Positions 47,827-57,992 are shown, counted from the stretch's first letter. The stretch: DNA of 64,000 nt from Rickettsiales bacterium UBA4270 (GCA_002395105.1 DGWA01000010.1:35713-99712); one strand, 5' to 3'. Notes: generated by a model from the letters alone, not told the origin. Translations and numbers: made by a program.

Positions 47827-48177
47827 ATGACAAATATTGCTATATATCTAATTATTATGCTTTTTGCTGCTTCTATTTATGCAGTAATCGTGGAACAAAA
47901 TCTTTTTAAGAGATTGTTTTTTGTCTCAATAATGCAATCTTCAATAATAATTTATTATATACTAAACACATGGTACCCGTCTATCTCTACCCCGTTTTAT
48001 ATAGATACAAATATCATGAATTACATAGATCCTGTTCCACAAGCACTTATGTTGACTGCGATTGTTGTTGGTTTTTCAACAACTGCATTATGTACTTCAA
48101 TGATTATACGTATTAAAAAAAAGACCGGCACAATTATGCGTAATGAAATTTTTGACGACGAAAATGCTAAATTTTAG
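47827..48177 (+). CDS. mrpC: Na+/H+ antiporter subunit C (MrpC/MnhC, NuoK-like)
   Basis: 116 residues with three hydrophobic segments and the signature DPVPQALMLTAIVVGFSTTA, which is characteristic of MrpC. NuoK is similar but lacks DPVPQAL. The family member works only in a complex with MrpA-G, yet no other mrp gene is adjacent; scattered mrp genes are known from Rickettsiales. The Met at 47827 is the likely start, 14 bp after the permease gene. It converges with ctpA, overlapping its end by 11 bp. Confidence 0.8.
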   Translation: MTNIAIYLIIMLFAASIYAVIVEQNLFKRLFFVSIMQSSIIIYYILNTWYPSISTPFYIDTNIMNYIDPVPQALMLTAIVVGFSTTALCTSMIIRIKKKTGTIMRNEIFDDENAKF

Positions 48178-49330
48178 ATTTATTGTCGCTTTCAATATAT
48201 TTAATTCCAGCATGTAAAATAGCATCGTAATGTTTGTTTATATTTTCTGGTATAAAAATATCTGGTTTTATCCCAATACCATTAATAGGTTTATCGTTTG
48301 GTGTATGATATTGTCCTGTTGTAATTTTAACGGCGCCAACGTTATTATTTAGTTTAAATACTTCTTGTACCAAGGCTTTGCCAAATGTTGTTTCTCCGAT
48401 TAATTTTGCTATTCCGTAATCTTGCAAGCAACCAGCTAAAATTTCACTCGCTGAAGCAGAGCCTTTATTTATTAAAACAGCAATTTTGACATTATCAAAA
48501 ATATTTTGTTTATTTCGAGCCAGATAGTCGTGTACTTTTACGCCATTTCTTCCTTTTACAGAAGTAATAAGTTGTCCATCTTTTAAAAATAAATTAGCTA
48601 AGTCTACAGCGCTTTCGAGTAAACCACCAGGATTATTTCTTAAATCAATGATTAACCCATTTATTTTATAGTCTTCACGTAGTTTATTCAAGTGTTTTAT
48701 GAAATCGCCATAGGTTTGTTGATTAAATAATTTTATTTCCATGATGGCTATTTTGTCTTTGTAAATTTTGCTGACTATGTTTGGAATTTTAACTTCATTA
48801 CGACGAAGAGAGCGCGAGAAAGTTTCATTTGTAGAGGAACGATATGCTGTAATTTTTACAGGGGTTCCAAGTTTCCCTTTTATCATTTTTGCAACAACTG
48901 TTTGTTTTTTTCCAACAACTGCTTCGTCATTTACATGCGTGATTATATCACCAGCTAAAATTCCTGCTTTTTGAGCAGGAGAATTAGTAAACACATTTGT
49001 TACTATTGGACAATCGCTATTTAAATCCATTTTCATTTCAATACCAATGCCGTAAAATTTTCCATTCGTATTGTTTTGAAAATTATTAAACTCTTCTTCG
49101 TCGAAATATCCAGAGTATGGATCTAATCCTCTTAACATTCCATCTACGGCGCTATTTTTTAAATATTTTTGATCTATATCTTCTACAATATATTTATCTC
49201 TTATAATTTGTCCAACTTCTTCCACTAATGGTGACATATCTTGCGTCAATGAAGCAAACACATTATTACAAGATACAGTAAAAAAAACAGTGAAATATAT
49301 AAAAAATGTTTTTAGATTACGGAAAAACAT
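48167..49330 (-). CDS. ctpA: C-terminal processing protease (S41)
   Basis: 387 residues with an N-terminal signal (a VSC near residue 20 makes lipidation possible), a PDZ domain (about 85-165, VTNVFTNSPAQKAGILAGD) and the S41 catalytic domain. The catalytic Ser is in INKGSASASEILAG and the Lys in GETTFGKALVQ. It acts in the periplasm on C-terminal tails of envelope proteins. It lies 4 bp downstream of pepA, so the two are probably one operon of exported peptidases. Confidence 0.9.
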   Translation of the reverse strand: MFFRNLKTFFIYFTVFFTVSCNNVFASLTQDMSPLVEEVGQIIRDKYIVEDIDQKYLKNSAVDGMLRGLDPYSGYFDEEEFNNFQNNTNGKFYGIGIEMKMDLNSDCPIVTNVFTNSPAQKAGILAGDIITHVNDEAVVGKKQTVVAKMIKGKLGTPVKITAYRSSTNETFSRSLRRNEVKIPNIVSKIYKDKIAIMEIKLFNQQTYGDFIKHLNKLREDYKINGLIIDLRNNPGGLLESAVDLANLFLKDGQLITSVKGRNGVKVHDYLARNKQNIFDNVKIAVLINKGSASASEILAGCLQDYGIAKLIGETTFGKALVQEVFKLNNNVGAVKITTGQYHTPNDKPINGIGIKPDIFIPENINKHYDAILHAGIKYIESDNKSKI

Positions 49331-49334
49331 AAAT

Positions 49335-50990
49335 TTATGAAATTTTTTCTATGTTTTTTTCAACAAAATCATTTAATAATTTAACTCCAAAACCACTTGC
49401 AAAATCGGCAATGCTGAATGAATTATTTTTTGTTGCAGTATCAACACCGGCAATATCTATATGCGCCCATTTTTGATTATCTCCTATGAAGTTATGTAAA
49501 AACTCTCCAGCGGTTGCGCTTCCGGCATAACGAACAGAGCTAAGATTTCTTAGATCGGCGATTTGAGATTTCATTACGTCTGCGTATTCGTCTCCCATAG
49601 GCATTATCCAGCAACGATCGCCAGTATTTTCTCCGCTTTCTTTGATTTTTTCAGCCATTTTATCATTATTTGAGAAAATTCCAGCTCTTTCTGTCCCAAG
49701 AGCAACCATTATAGCACCAGTTAAAGTAGCCATATCGATTAAATATTCAGGTTTATAAACAGATTGTGCGTAATACAATACATCGCCCAAAACTAATCGA
49801 CCTTCTGCGTCTGTATCTATAATTTCAACAGTTTTTCCAGACATTGATTTTACAATATCACCGACTTTTTGTGCATTACCATCTGGCATATTTTCCACCA
49901 TTCCCGCGACAGCAACGGCATTAATTTTTAATTCATTTTTTGCCATTGATAATAGGCTTGATAGCACCGTTGTTGCACCAAGCATATCACATTTCATTCC
50001 TTCCATATAAGGAGAAGGTTTTAAAGAAAGGCCACCACTATCAAATGTTACACCTTTTCCGACAAGAGCTAGATCTATTTTTTTACTTTTTTTGTTACCA
50101 TTATACTCAACAACAACTACTTTTGGTTCTTTTGTTGAGCCTTGAGCCACGCCTAATAGCATATTCATTCCAAGTTTTTTAAGCTCTTTTTTATCAAGTA
50201 CTTTAAAATTTACATTTTTTACTCCACTAAATGCTTTTTCCATTTCTTTTGCAAAACTTTCTGGATATATTGCATTTGCAGGTTCATTACCTAATGTACG
50301 TGTGTAAAATATACCTCTAAGCTGATTTTGTCTTTTTAATATTAGATCTTTTATTTTAACATTTTTTGCTGTACTGCTATTACTTTTTGGAGATAAAACA
50401 ATTTTTTCAACTTGTGGAAGCTTTTCAAGTTTTTCTTTATCAGTTAAGTATTTGCTAAAACGATATATTTTTTGGTTGAAGCCGAAATATACTTCAATTA
50501 ACATTTTATCATCCAAAGAACTAAATTTATTTGATATGTAAACAGTTGTTTTTTTTTTACCAGGGACTAAATCGGCAATACTTGCGCCAAGCTTTTGTGC
50601 TTGTAAAGTTAAATTACTATCTTTATTATTACTTTCATTTTTTTTTGATTTTTTGTCTTTTCCAAAGCCAACAAAAATAACTTTTTTTCCATTTATAATT
50701 CCAACATTTGCAATTTTTCCTGTTGTTGGCTTGAAATCATTATAATTAACTTCCTCCTGTATAGCTTTTCCATAAATACTCTTTTGTGCGTTTGAAAATC
50801 CATCTTTATCAATTAAAAAAATAACCAAATTTGCCTTACTTTCATTACCAAACTCAACATTTAATATAGAATTTTCAACTATTTTTTTTGTATCTAGTTC
50901 AAGCTCTTTTGCTTTTACAGTTTTATTATTACTCATACAACAACAAATTAACAACAATGTAAACAATATTTTAATACTCTTTAAAATCAC
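49335..50990 (-). CDS. pepA: Leucyl aminopeptidase (M17) with a signal peptide
   Basis: 551 residues. The C-terminal catalytic domain carries the M17 metal ligands (VGKGVTFDSGGLSLKP, KCDMLGATTV and the NTDAEGRLVLGD-type motif, here DTDAEGRLVLGD). The N-terminus has two lysines, a hydrophobic core (ILFTLLLICCCM) and a possible signal peptidase I site after TVKA, making export likely. PepA is normally cytoplasmic. Translation starts at GTG 50990; a TTGACA lies at 51024-51019 on this strand. It is followed by ctpA, another envelope peptidase. Confidence 0.9.
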   Translation of the reverse strand: MILKSIKILFTLLLICCCMSNNKTVKAKELELDTKKIVENSILNVEFGNESKANLVIFLIDKDGFSNAQKSIYGKAIQEEVNYNDFKPTTGKIANVGIINGKKVIFVGFGKDKKSKKNESNNKDSNLTLQAQKLGASIADLVPGKKKTTVYISNKFSSLDDKMLIEVYFGFNQKIYRFSKYLTDKEKLEKLPQVEKIVLSPKSNSSTAKNVKIKDLILKRQNQLRGIFYTRTLGNEPANAIYPESFAKEMEKAFSGVKNVNFKVLDKKELKKLGMNMLLGVAQGSTKEPKVVVVEYNGNKKSKKIDLALVGKGVTFDSGGLSLKPSPYMEGMKCDMLGATTVLSSLLSMAKNELKINAVAVAGMVENMPDGNAQKVGDIVKSMSGKTVEIIDTDAEGRLVLGDVLYYAQSVYKPEYLIDMATLTGAIMVALGTERAGIFSNNDKMAEKIKESGENTGDRCWIMPMGDEYADVMKSQIADLRNLSSVRYAGSATAGEFLHNFIGDNQKWAHIDIAGVDTATKNNSFSIADFASGFGVKLLNDFVEKNIEKIS

Positions 50991-51112
50991 ATATTCAATA
51001 AAAGATTGTTTTCATAAGTGTCAAGTAAAAGAATTAAATAGCATCTGAGTTGTTATTCTTTGTATGTAAATTTTTCTTGTAAATTATTTTTAATATTTGA
51101 CCATACAAACGT

Positions 51113-53944
51113 ATGAGCGATAAAAACGACAATGAAGAAAAAACACAGGATTTCGAGAATGTTGACGCTGATAATGTTAAAGAGAATAGCAAAAGTTCTT
51201 GTAACGAAGAAAGTAATGAAAAATGGGAAAATAAACCACAAAAAGAAGGAGTAATAACAACGCCAATTTCTGGAGAAATGAAAGATTGTTATCTAGCATA
51301 TGCAATGAGCGTTATAATATCAAGAGCAATCCCAGATGTCCGAGATGGTCTTAAGCCGGTTCATAGACGTATTTTATACGCAATGAATGAAATGGGTTGT
51401 AACTATAATAGACAACCAAAAAAATCAGCCCGTATAGTCGGTGAGGTGATGGGTAAATATCATCCTCATGGAGATAGCGCAATTTATGATGCATTGGTTC
51501 GTATGGCGCAGGACTTTTCAATGGGAGTTCCTCTTATTAGTGGTCAAGGTAATTTTGGATCGATAGACAACGATCCTCCAGCTGCCATGAGGTACACAGA
51601 AGCAAGATTGGCAAAAGTAAGTCATACAATGATGCAAGATCTTGATAAAGATACGGTTGATTTTTCTCCAAATTACGATGGTACTGAAATTGAACCATCG
51701 GTTTTGCCTGTAATGTTTCCTAATATTCTTGTGAACAGCACAGAAGGTATAGCTGTTGGTATGGCAACAAACATTCCGCCACATAATATGGGCGAAATTA
51801 TGGATGCATGTTTGGCATATGTTGAAAATCCAAATATAACACCGCAAGAATTGGTACAAATTGTTCCTGGGCCAGATTTTCCAACTGGAGGTGTAATTTT
51901 AAGTCGTAATTTAGCAAATCAAGCAATGCTCACAGGTCGTTGTTCAGTACCTATAAGAGGTAAAACACACATTGAAGAAATTAAAGGCGGAAAAGAAGCG
52001 ATAGTTATTGATGAAATTCCGTATAATGTGATAAAAATTGATATGATTAAAAAAATCGCTGATTTGATAAAAGATAAAAAAATTGAAGGGATTTCAAACA
52101 TCAGAGATGAAAGCAATAAAAACGGAATTCGTATAGTTATTGAAGTAAAAAAAGATTTTTCAACAGATATTGTTTTAAACTATTTATATAAGTTTACACA
52201 ACTTCAATCATCCTTTGGTGTAAATATGCTTGTATTGCACAATAATCGTCCTGAATTAATGAACCTTCATTCAATTATAAAAGCATTTATAGAATTTAGA
52301 CAAGAAGTTGTTTCTCGTAGAATGATATTTTTGTTAAATCAAGCAAGAGCAAAAGCTCATCTATTGATAGGTTTTTATGTTGCTGTTGATAATATAGATA
52401 AAGTAATAGCAATAATTAGAGGTTCTGTTGATTCGCAAGAAGCAAAACAAAAATTAATGAATGAAACATGGACTGCAAGTGAAAGTGTTTGTCGTCTTAT
52501 TGATTTAGTTTCTGACAAAAACAATAAAGTTGTTGATGGCAAATTTAAATTTACAGACGTTCAGGTAAAAGCAATTTTAGAGATGAGATTATCAAAGTTA
52601 ACAGGCATGGAAAGAGATAATTTATCTCAGGAAATTTGTCAGTTAAGCGATGCTATAATTGATTACTTAGATACTTTGAAAAATAAAGAAAAACTAATGG
52701 GAATTATTGCTACTGAATTAAAACAGATTAAAGATGAATATGCTGTTCCTAGAAGAACTGAAATTTTAAATGGTGAAATAGGAGAAACTTGTATTGAAGA
52801 TTTTATAGAGCAAAAAGATGTTCTTGTTTCTGTAAGCACTGGTGGATATATAAAAAGAACAGATTTATCGAGTTACACGGCGCAAAGACGAGGAGGTAAA
52901 GGAAAAATGGGCATGGCAACGCTCGAAGATGACAATGTTTCTAAAATATTTGTTGCAAATACTCATTCACCAATACTTATATTCACAAATAATGGTAAGG
53001 TTTATCGTATAAAAACTTATCAATTACCAGAAACGGCTCCAAATGCAAAAGGTAGAGCATTTGTTAACTTTGTAAAGGTTGAACAGGGCGATAGTTTAAT
53101 AGAATTAATGCCTTTACCTGCTGATAAAAATGAGTGGAATAATTATGATATTATTTTTGCTACAAAAAAAGGAAACATACGTCGTAGTCCAATGTCGAAT
53201 TTTGAAAATATAAATTCCAATGGAAAGATTGCAATCGTGCTTGAAGATAACGATAAATTGATTGGTGTGCAGTTAGCAAAAAGCACAGACAATATATTGC
53301 TTGCAAGCAAAAAAGGAATGGCGACAAGATTTGCTGTTAGCGATCTTCGAGTAACAAAAGGAAGATCTTCTGACGGGGTTCGTGGAATGAGATTAAATAA
53401 TGGCGATGAAGTTGTATCGATGTGTATTTTGTCTGACAATGAAAACGATAGCGCTTTGAAGGAACAATTTTTACAATTGGACAAAGATTTAAGGTTAGAA
53501 ATTAAAAAGAAAGGCTTAGATCTTGATGCTTTATCAAAATTAAATAAATTTGCTGATGATTGTAAAAAAGAGCAAAAAGAATGGAATTTGACGCCGGAAA
53601 CAATAAAAGAAATGGCAGACAAGGAGCAGTTTTTATTGACAATAACTGATGACGGTTATGGCAAAAGGACATCTGCTTATGAGTATCGTATCACGGGTCG
53701 TGGCGGTAAAGGTATTACAAATATAAATTTACAACCAAATGCAAATGTGGTAATGACCCTTTTGGCTGATGATACAAAAGACGTTGTTATGATAGGGACA
53801 AAAGGTAAAACTATTAGAGTTTCTGCCGAAAATATATCTTTTATTGGCAGAAAAACAAAAGGAGTGCGCGTATTTAATCTTGAATCTGGTGAAAAAATTG
53901 CATCAGCATCGATTATTTATCGTGAGAACGAAGAAGGTGAATAA
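51113..53944 (+). CDS. gyrA: DNA gyrase subunit A
   Basis: 943 residues. An acidic N-terminal tail of about 40 residues precedes the breakage-reunion domain with the catalytic tyrosine in [13 protein letters not shown] and the C-terminal beta-pinwheel. The GyrA box QRRGGKG near residue 580 separates gyrase from topoisomerase IV. The quinolone-determining region around [16 protein letters not shown] has the usual Ser and Asp. An Asp/Lys-rich insert of about 50 residues lies inside the C-terminal domain (from about 785). Confidence 0.96.
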   Translation: MSDKNDNEEKTQDFENVDADNVKENSKSSCNEESNEKWENKPQKEGVITTPISGEMKDCYLAYAMSVIISRAIPDVRDGLKPVHRRILYAMNEMGCNYNRQPKKSARIVGEVMGKYHPHGDSAIYDALVRMAQDFSMGVPLISGQGNFGSIDNDPPAAMRYTEARLAKVSHTMMQDLDKDTVDFSPNYDGTEIEPSVLPVMFPNILVNSTEGIAVGMATNIPPHNMGEIMDACLAYVENPNITPQELVQIVPGPDFPTGGVILSRNLANQAMLTGRCSVPIRGKTHIEEIKGGKEAIVIDEIPYNVIKIDMIKKIADLIKDKKIEGISNIRDESNKNGIRIVIEVKKDFSTDIVLNYLYKFTQLQSSFGVNMLVLHNNRPELMNLHSIIKAFIEFRQEVVSRRMIFLLNQARAKAHLLIGFYVAVDNIDKVIAIIRGSVDSQEAKQKLMNETWTASESVCRLIDLVSDKNNKVVDGKFKFTDVQVKAILEMRLSKLTGMERDNLSQEICQLSDAIIDYLDTLKNKEKLMGIIATELKQIKDEYAVPRRTEILNGEIGETCIEDFIEQKDVLVSVSTGGYIKRTDLSSYTAQRRGGKGKMGMATLEDDNVSKIFVANTHSPILIFTNNGKVYRIKTYQLPETAPNAKGRAFVNFVKVEQGDSLIELMPLPADKNEWNNYDIIFATKKGNIRRSPMSNFENINSNGKIAIVLEDNDKLIGVQLAKSTDNILLASKKGMATRFAVSDLRVTKGRSSDGVRGMRLNNGDEVVSMCILSDNENDSALKEQFLQLDKDLRLEIKKKGLDLDALSKLNKFADDCKKEQKEWNLTPETIKEMADKEQFLLTITDDGYGKRTSAYEYRITGRGGKGITNINLQPNANVVMTLLADDTKDVVMIGTKGKTIRVSAENISFIGRKTKGVRVFNLESGEKIASASIIYRENEEGE

Positions 53945-53957
53945 TGTATTATTTTCT

Positions 53958-54548
53958 ATGATTAGAATATGTTTATTTACATTGTTTTTGTTTATTTCAT
54001 CGATTGCTGACGCATCTGTTGTGTCAGAAACAGATGGTTCTTATTTGGTAAATAATGTAAAAGTTGAAGGTGCTAGTTTTGAAAACGAAAAATCGACAAA
54101 GCAAATTGCGATATATCAGGCCAAACAGGCAGCATTAAATGATTTATTAAAACATACAAAAACACAAGGCAATTCAATTGATGAAGTAAATATTAATTCA
54201 ATGATATCAGGATATAAAATACTAGACGAATATTATAATGAAAATTTTTATACATTAATTGCTGATTTTACTTTTGACAAAGCAATTTTTCAGTCTTTTT
54301 TTAAAAAAAACAGTGATCCCAAAAAAGATGAAATTATTAATTGTATTATAAATTTAAACGAAAAAGATGACATAATAGCCGAATATTCAAAGCTTAAGAA
54401 TTTTTTAAAAACTCAAAAGATTGATTTTGCAACAAGAGAAATAAAACCAACTGAAATTAGTATTTTTTTAAAAAATGTAAATAAAGACCAAATTTATAAT
54501 TCATTAAAAAAAATGAAATTAAATGGTAAATTGTATATAGAGAATTGA
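53958..54548 (+). CDS. Secreted hypothetical protein
   Basis: 196 residues with a clear Sec signal peptide (MIRICLFTLFLFISSIADAS, cleavage after ADA). The mature part starts VVSETDGSYLVNNVKVEG and continues with a helical AIYQAKQAALNDLLKHTK segment, which weakly recalls DUF2066-type exported proteins of Alphaproteobacteria. The frame is open further upstream inside gyrA, but the signal peptide fixes the start at 53958, 13 bp after gyrA. Its stop lies 2 bp before the glmU start. Function unknown, periplasmic. Confidence 0.65.
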   Translation: MIRICLFTLFLFISSIADASVVSETDGSYLVNNVKVEGASFENEKSTKQIAIYQAKQAALNDLLKHTKTQGNSIDEVNINSMISGYKILDEYYNENFYTLIADFTFDKAIFQSFFKKNSDPKKDEIINCIINLNEKDDIIAEYSKLKNFLKTQKIDFATREIKPTEISIFLKNVNKDQIYNSLKKMKLNGKLYIEN

Positions 54549-54550
54549 TT

Positions 54551-55558
54551 ATGCCTAAAAAAACTGGAATAAATGTTGTTATTTTAACAGCAGGAAAAGG
54601 TTCAAGGATGAAGTCAGAGTTTCCAAAAATTTGTCAAAAAATTGCAGGTCGGAGCCTTTTTGAACATGTTTTGAGTTCCGTCAATAAGATAAAAAGTGAA
54701 TATAATAAGAACATTATAGTTGTAAGTTCAAGTAATGTTATTGACTGCTATGCTGGTGAACTCCCAAAGCAGAATAATTTAAATTATGTAATACAAAAGA
54801 AACGCCTTGGTACAGGAAATGCCGTATTGACAGCGATAAGGTCTAAATATTGGGATAGTAAAAACAAACTAACAGGTATTTTTTATGGCGATGTCCCGTT
54901 TGTTTCAAAAGAAACAATGAATGAAATGTTTGGTCTGCAGAAAAAATTCGATTTAATCGTTCTTGGTTTTGATTGCAAAGACCAGACTAGACCGTATGGT
55001 CGTTTATTTACAAATAAAGATTTAGAATCTGGAGATTATGGTAAATTATATCAGATTAAAGAGTTTAGAGATTTAATGAGAGAAAAACCACGTTTATGTA
55101 ATTCCGGTTTAATGATTGGCAAAACAGAGATTTTTGAAAATTTACTACCATTAATTGGTAATAATAATAAAGCAAAAGAATATTATTTAACAGATATTGT
55201 ATCATTGGCAAATCAAAAGAAATATCGAATTGGAGCTTACATTTGCGACGAATATGAAGTAATAGGAGTAAATTCACGCGTCGAGCTTGCGCATGCCGAA
55301 AGAGAATATCAAAAGCGGTTAAGAATAGAGCATATGGAAAATGGAGCCACGCTATTGGACGCAAATAGTGTTTATTTCTCGTATGACACAAAGTTAGGGC
55401 AAGATGTTATTATTGAGCCAAATGTGTTTTTTGGTCTTGGTGTTGAGGTTGGAGATAATTGTGTTATAAAAGCTGGAAGTTATTTAGAGCATGTGAAATT
55501 AAAAAAGTATAGTGTTATAAAGCCACATACATGTCTTTGTAACAATAAAAAAAAATAA
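54551..55558 (+). CDS. glmU: GlmU-like UDP-GlcNAc pyrophosphorylase, C-terminally truncated
   Basis: 335 residues against about 450 for full GlmU. The uridylyltransferase domain is complete: LTAGKGSRMKSEFPK, KRLGTGNAV, YGDVPF and NSGLM. The C-terminal part keeps only about three hexapeptide turns (LGQDVIIEPNVFFGLGVEVG, VIKAGSYLEHVKLKK) and ends in Lys, so the acetyltransferase active site is missing. The enzyme could make UDP-GlcNAc from GlcNAc-1-phosphate but not acetylate glucosamine-1-phosphate. No frameshifted remainder follows; tatD starts 5 bp later. Confidence 0.88.
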   Translation: MPKKTGINVVILTAGKGSRMKSEFPKICQKIAGRSLFEHVLSSVNKIKSEYNKNIIVVSSSNVIDCYAGELPKQNNLNYVIQKKRLGTGNAVLTAIRSKYWDSKNKLTGIFYGDVPFVSKETMNEMFGLQKKFDLIVLGFDCKDQTRPYGRLFTNKDLESGDYGKLYQIKEFRDLMREKPRLCNSGLMIGKTEIFENLLPLIGNNNKAKEYYLTDIVSLANQKKYRIGAYICDEYEVIGVNSRVELAHAEREYQKRLRIEHMENGATLLDANSVYFSYDTKLGQDVIIEPNVFFGLGVEVGDNCVIKAGSYLEHVKLKKYSVIKPHTCLCNNKKK

Positions 55559-55563
55559 TAAAT

Positions 55564-56349
55564 ATGCTTTACGATACCCATTGTCATTTGAATTGCAACA
55601 CAGACGAAGAATTGAAGAATATAATTAGCAGATCCAAGCAAGCAGATTTGACATATATAATGTGCGCAGGAACAAAAATAGAAGATGCTTCCGATGAAAT
55701 CAGAATATGTAATGAATTTTCCGACGATTATATTAAAATTTTTTGCGGAGTGGCGGATCATCCGGAAGAAACCAGAAATTATACACATTCTGTTGATGAA
55801 ATTATTAAAGCAGCAAAAATGAGTGATAAAGTTAAGGCAATTGGCGAAACAGGGCTTGATACGCATATTATTGAAAATATGGATTTTTTAAATTCTCAGA
55901 TTTTAAGTTTTGAAAATCACATTGAAGCATCGTTGCAGTTAAAATTACCTTTAATTATACATGTACGCGGAGAGGTTGCTATTTCAAAAACGATTGAAAT
56001 GTTAAAGTTTTATAAAAAAAATGGTTTAAAAGCTGTTATACATAGTTATACAGATGGCGTAGAAAATGTAAAAAAATTGCTCGATATTGATTGTTATATT
56101 TCATTTTCTGGCGTTGTTACATTTAAAAATGCAGATAATGTACGCGATGCAGCAAAAGTTGTTCCGATAGACAGAATGTTTGTGGAGACAGATGCGCCTT
56201 TTTTAGCTCCTGTCCCAATGCGTGGAAAACAAAATGAAGCAAGTTTTGTAAAATATACAGCAAATTATCTAAGTAATTTTTTAAATATTGACTATAATAA
56301 GTTTTGCGAAACTACTACGAAAAATGCAATTGTTTTTTTTAATAGTTAA
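55564..56349 (+). CDS. tatD: TatD-family metal-dependent hydrolase
   Basis: 261 residues with the TIM-barrel metal ligands of the family: DTHCHLN at the N-terminus, GETGLD, IIHVRG, the His in VIHSYT and ETDAPFLAPVPMRGK at the end. TatD-type enzymes are DNases, some with a role in DNA repair and quality control. The TAA stop overlaps the ATG of pgpA (TAATG), so the two are coupled. Confidence 0.92.
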   Translation: MLYDTHCHLNCNTDEELKNIISRSKQADLTYIMCAGTKIEDASDEIRICNEFSDDYIKIFCGVADHPEETRNYTHSVDEIIKAAKMSDKVKAIGETGLDTHIIENMDFLNSQILSFENHIEASLQLKLPLIIHVRGEVAISKTIEMLKFYKKNGLKAVIHSYTDGVENVKKLLDIDCYISFSGVVTFKNADNVRDAAKVVPIDRMFVETDAPFLAPVPMRGKQNEASFVKYTANYLSNFLNIDYNKFCETTTKNAIVFFNS

Positions 56350-56879
56350 TGCGAACAATAAATGTAATTGATAAATTTATTTTAAACAAGTGTTCTGTTA
56401 GAAGTAGAAGTATTATATTTTTTATTGTTTCATTTTTTGCAACTGGATGTTTTGTTGGAAAAATAAAATATGCCCCTGGGACATTTGGAAGCTTATTGGC
56501 TATAATATTTTGTCCATATTTTATTTTACTTTCTAAAACATATCAAATTATAATTTTGATATCATTAATTGTGCTTGGTTTTTTTTGCACTCATGTTTTT
56601 TTACAGATTTCTAATAAACAAAATCAAGACCCAAAAGAAGTAGTCATTGATGAAATTGTTGCTGTTTTTTTTGCATCTTGGCTATGTCAATTTTCTAATG
56701 TAACACAGATGAACTGGCAACATTTTTTATCAATTTTTGCACTTTTTAGATTTTTTGATATTTTAAAACCATATCCTATTTCTTGGATTGACAAAAATGT
56801 TCTTGGAGCAAAAGGTATAATACTTGACGACTTGGCAGCCGCAATTGCTTCTTGGATTGTTTTTGCCTCTTATTATTAA
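56349..56879 (+). CDS. pgpA: Phosphatidylglycerophosphatase A
   Basis: 176 residues, dephosphorylating phosphatidylglycerol-phosphate in phospholipid synthesis. The PgpA signature is visible in KIKYAPGTFGSLLA, in the acidic DPKEVVIDEIVAVF segment and in FRFFDILKPYPI near the third membrane segment, with ILDDLAAAI at the end. Three to four hydrophobic segments. The start overlaps the tatD stop by one base. Confidence 0.92.
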   Translation: MRTINVIDKFILNKCSVRSRSIIFFIVSFFATGCFVGKIKYAPGTFGSLLAIIFCPYFILLSKTYQIIILISLIVLGFFCTHVFLQISNKQNQDPKEVVIDEIVAVFFASWLCQFSNVTQMNWQHFLSIFALFRFFDILKPYPISWIDKNVLGAKGIILDDLAAAIASWIVFASYY

Positions 56880-56904
56880 AATTAAAAGCAGTGTGTAAAT
56901 TTTA

Positions 56905-56932
56905 TTGCAATTTATTTTCATGTATTTATACT
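56905..56932 (+). promoter_or_regulatory. Promoter for infC
   Basis: TTGCAA at 56905-56910, a 16-bp spacer and TATACT at 56927-56932. The first 11 bases (TTGCAATTTAT) form the recurrent motif of this window. Transcription should start near 56939, 18 nt before the GTG start and close to an in-frame ATT. Confidence 0.6.
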
Positions 56933-56956
56933 GAACATAGTATTTTATTACTTTCG

Positions 56957-57493
56957 GTGGGAAGAATATTTAAAAAAAGTTTCAGTCAAGATAAAAACAG
57001 GCATGTCGATGAAAGACAAAAAGTGAACTGGAATATAATCAATGAGGTTAGACTTATAGATAAAAACGGTACGATGGTTGGAATAGTTCCAACATCTGAA
57101 GCTTTACAAATGGCAAGAGATGATGGTTTGGAGCTTATAAATATTTCACCAAACGTTACTCCGCCTGTTTGTAAAATCTGTGATTATGGAAAGTATTTAT
57201 ATACACAACAAAAAAAACAAAAAAGTAATAAATCAAAGCCAAAAATAAAAGAGATACAATTTAGCCCGCGTATTGGAGATAATGATTTAAACATAAAATT
57301 AAAAAAAGCGGTAGACTTTCTTGAAGATAATAATACAGTTCAGCTTGTAATGCAATTAAAAAGACAGGATATGCAAAGGATCGATAGTGCTATGGAATTA
57401 ATGCAAGATATTTGTCAGAGGCTAAAACAACATGCAAAACAAGTAGAGGAACCAAAAATCACAGGTAGAAAAATTATTTCAACCTGCAGATGA
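56957..57493 (+). CDS. infC: Translation initiation factor IF-3
   Basis: 178 residues from the GTG at 56957. The N-terminal domain (NEVRLIDKNGTMVGIV, ALQMARDDGLELINISP) and the C-terminal domain (KIKEIQFSPRIGDNDLNIKLKK) are both complete. No ATG exists in a plausible place: the frame opens far upstream inside pgpA, so the start is either this GTG or the ATT at 56942. A non-AUG start is typical of infC and supports autoregulation, because IF-3 rejects such starts. Confidence 0.92.
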   Translation: MGRIFKKSFSQDKNRHVDERQKVNWNIINEVRLIDKNGTMVGIVPTSEALQMARDDGLELINISPNVTPPVCKICDYGKYLYTQQKKQKSNKSKPKIKEIQFSPRIGDNDLNIKLKKAVDFLEDNNTVQLVMQLKRQDMQRIDSAMELMQDICQRLKQHAKQVEEPKITGRKIISTCR

Positions 57494-57543
57494 AAAATAT
57501 ACTTGATTTTTATTTTCTTTAATTAACTCTCAATCAGGAATTT

Positions 57544-57969
57544 ATGGGAATAAAAGATGCTATTCTTAACAAGATAATTAATAAAATGCTAAGTAAAACT
57601 ATGTCTGGAGACAGTATAGAGACTGTTACGAAAAATGCTCAAAATGGAAAATATGATGTAGATAAAATTATAGGTATTTTAGAAAGAATGGTTGGAAAAG
57701 AAACAAGTGAGAAGATTATAAGAGATATTCAAGCAAGATCGGACAGAGGTGAAAAAATTAGCATGTCTATGATTATGGATTTAATGAAAAAAGTAGATTT
57801 TTCTAAAATAAAGAGTAAAACAGAGTCAGGAGAAATTAATGCCAGTGATTTACAATCTGATTTAGCGGAACTTGTTGGTGAAAAGCAAACGGAGAAAATC
57901 TTTTCTGACGCGAGAGACGTTGTTGAAGAAATTAAAAAAGAAGAAAAAGACGAAGACGACGGTGAATGA
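57544..57969 (+). CDS. Hypothetical acidic helical protein
   Basis: 141 residues, predicted mostly helical, with two similar segments (KNAQNGKYDVDKIIGIL and SKTESGEINASDLQSDLA) that suggest an internal duplication. The tail is a run of Glu and Asp. No signal or membrane segment and no family recognised. An AGGA lies 7 nt upstream of the ATG, one of the few Shine-Dalgarno-like sequences in the window. Confidence 0.6.
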   Translation: MGIKDAILNKIINKMLSKTMSGDSIETVTKNAQNGKYDVDKIIGILERMVGKETSEKIIRDIQARSDRGEKISMSMIMDLMKKVDFSKIKSKTESGEINASDLQSDLAELVGEKQTEKIFSDARDVVEEIKKEEKDEDDGE

Positions 57970-57992
57970 TTTTTTAACATTATCTTTATAGA

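Noticed and set aside
53844..53957. N-terminal extension of the secreted protein into gyrA
   Set aside because: It overlaps the gyrA end in another frame and would mask an obvious signal peptide starting at 53958.
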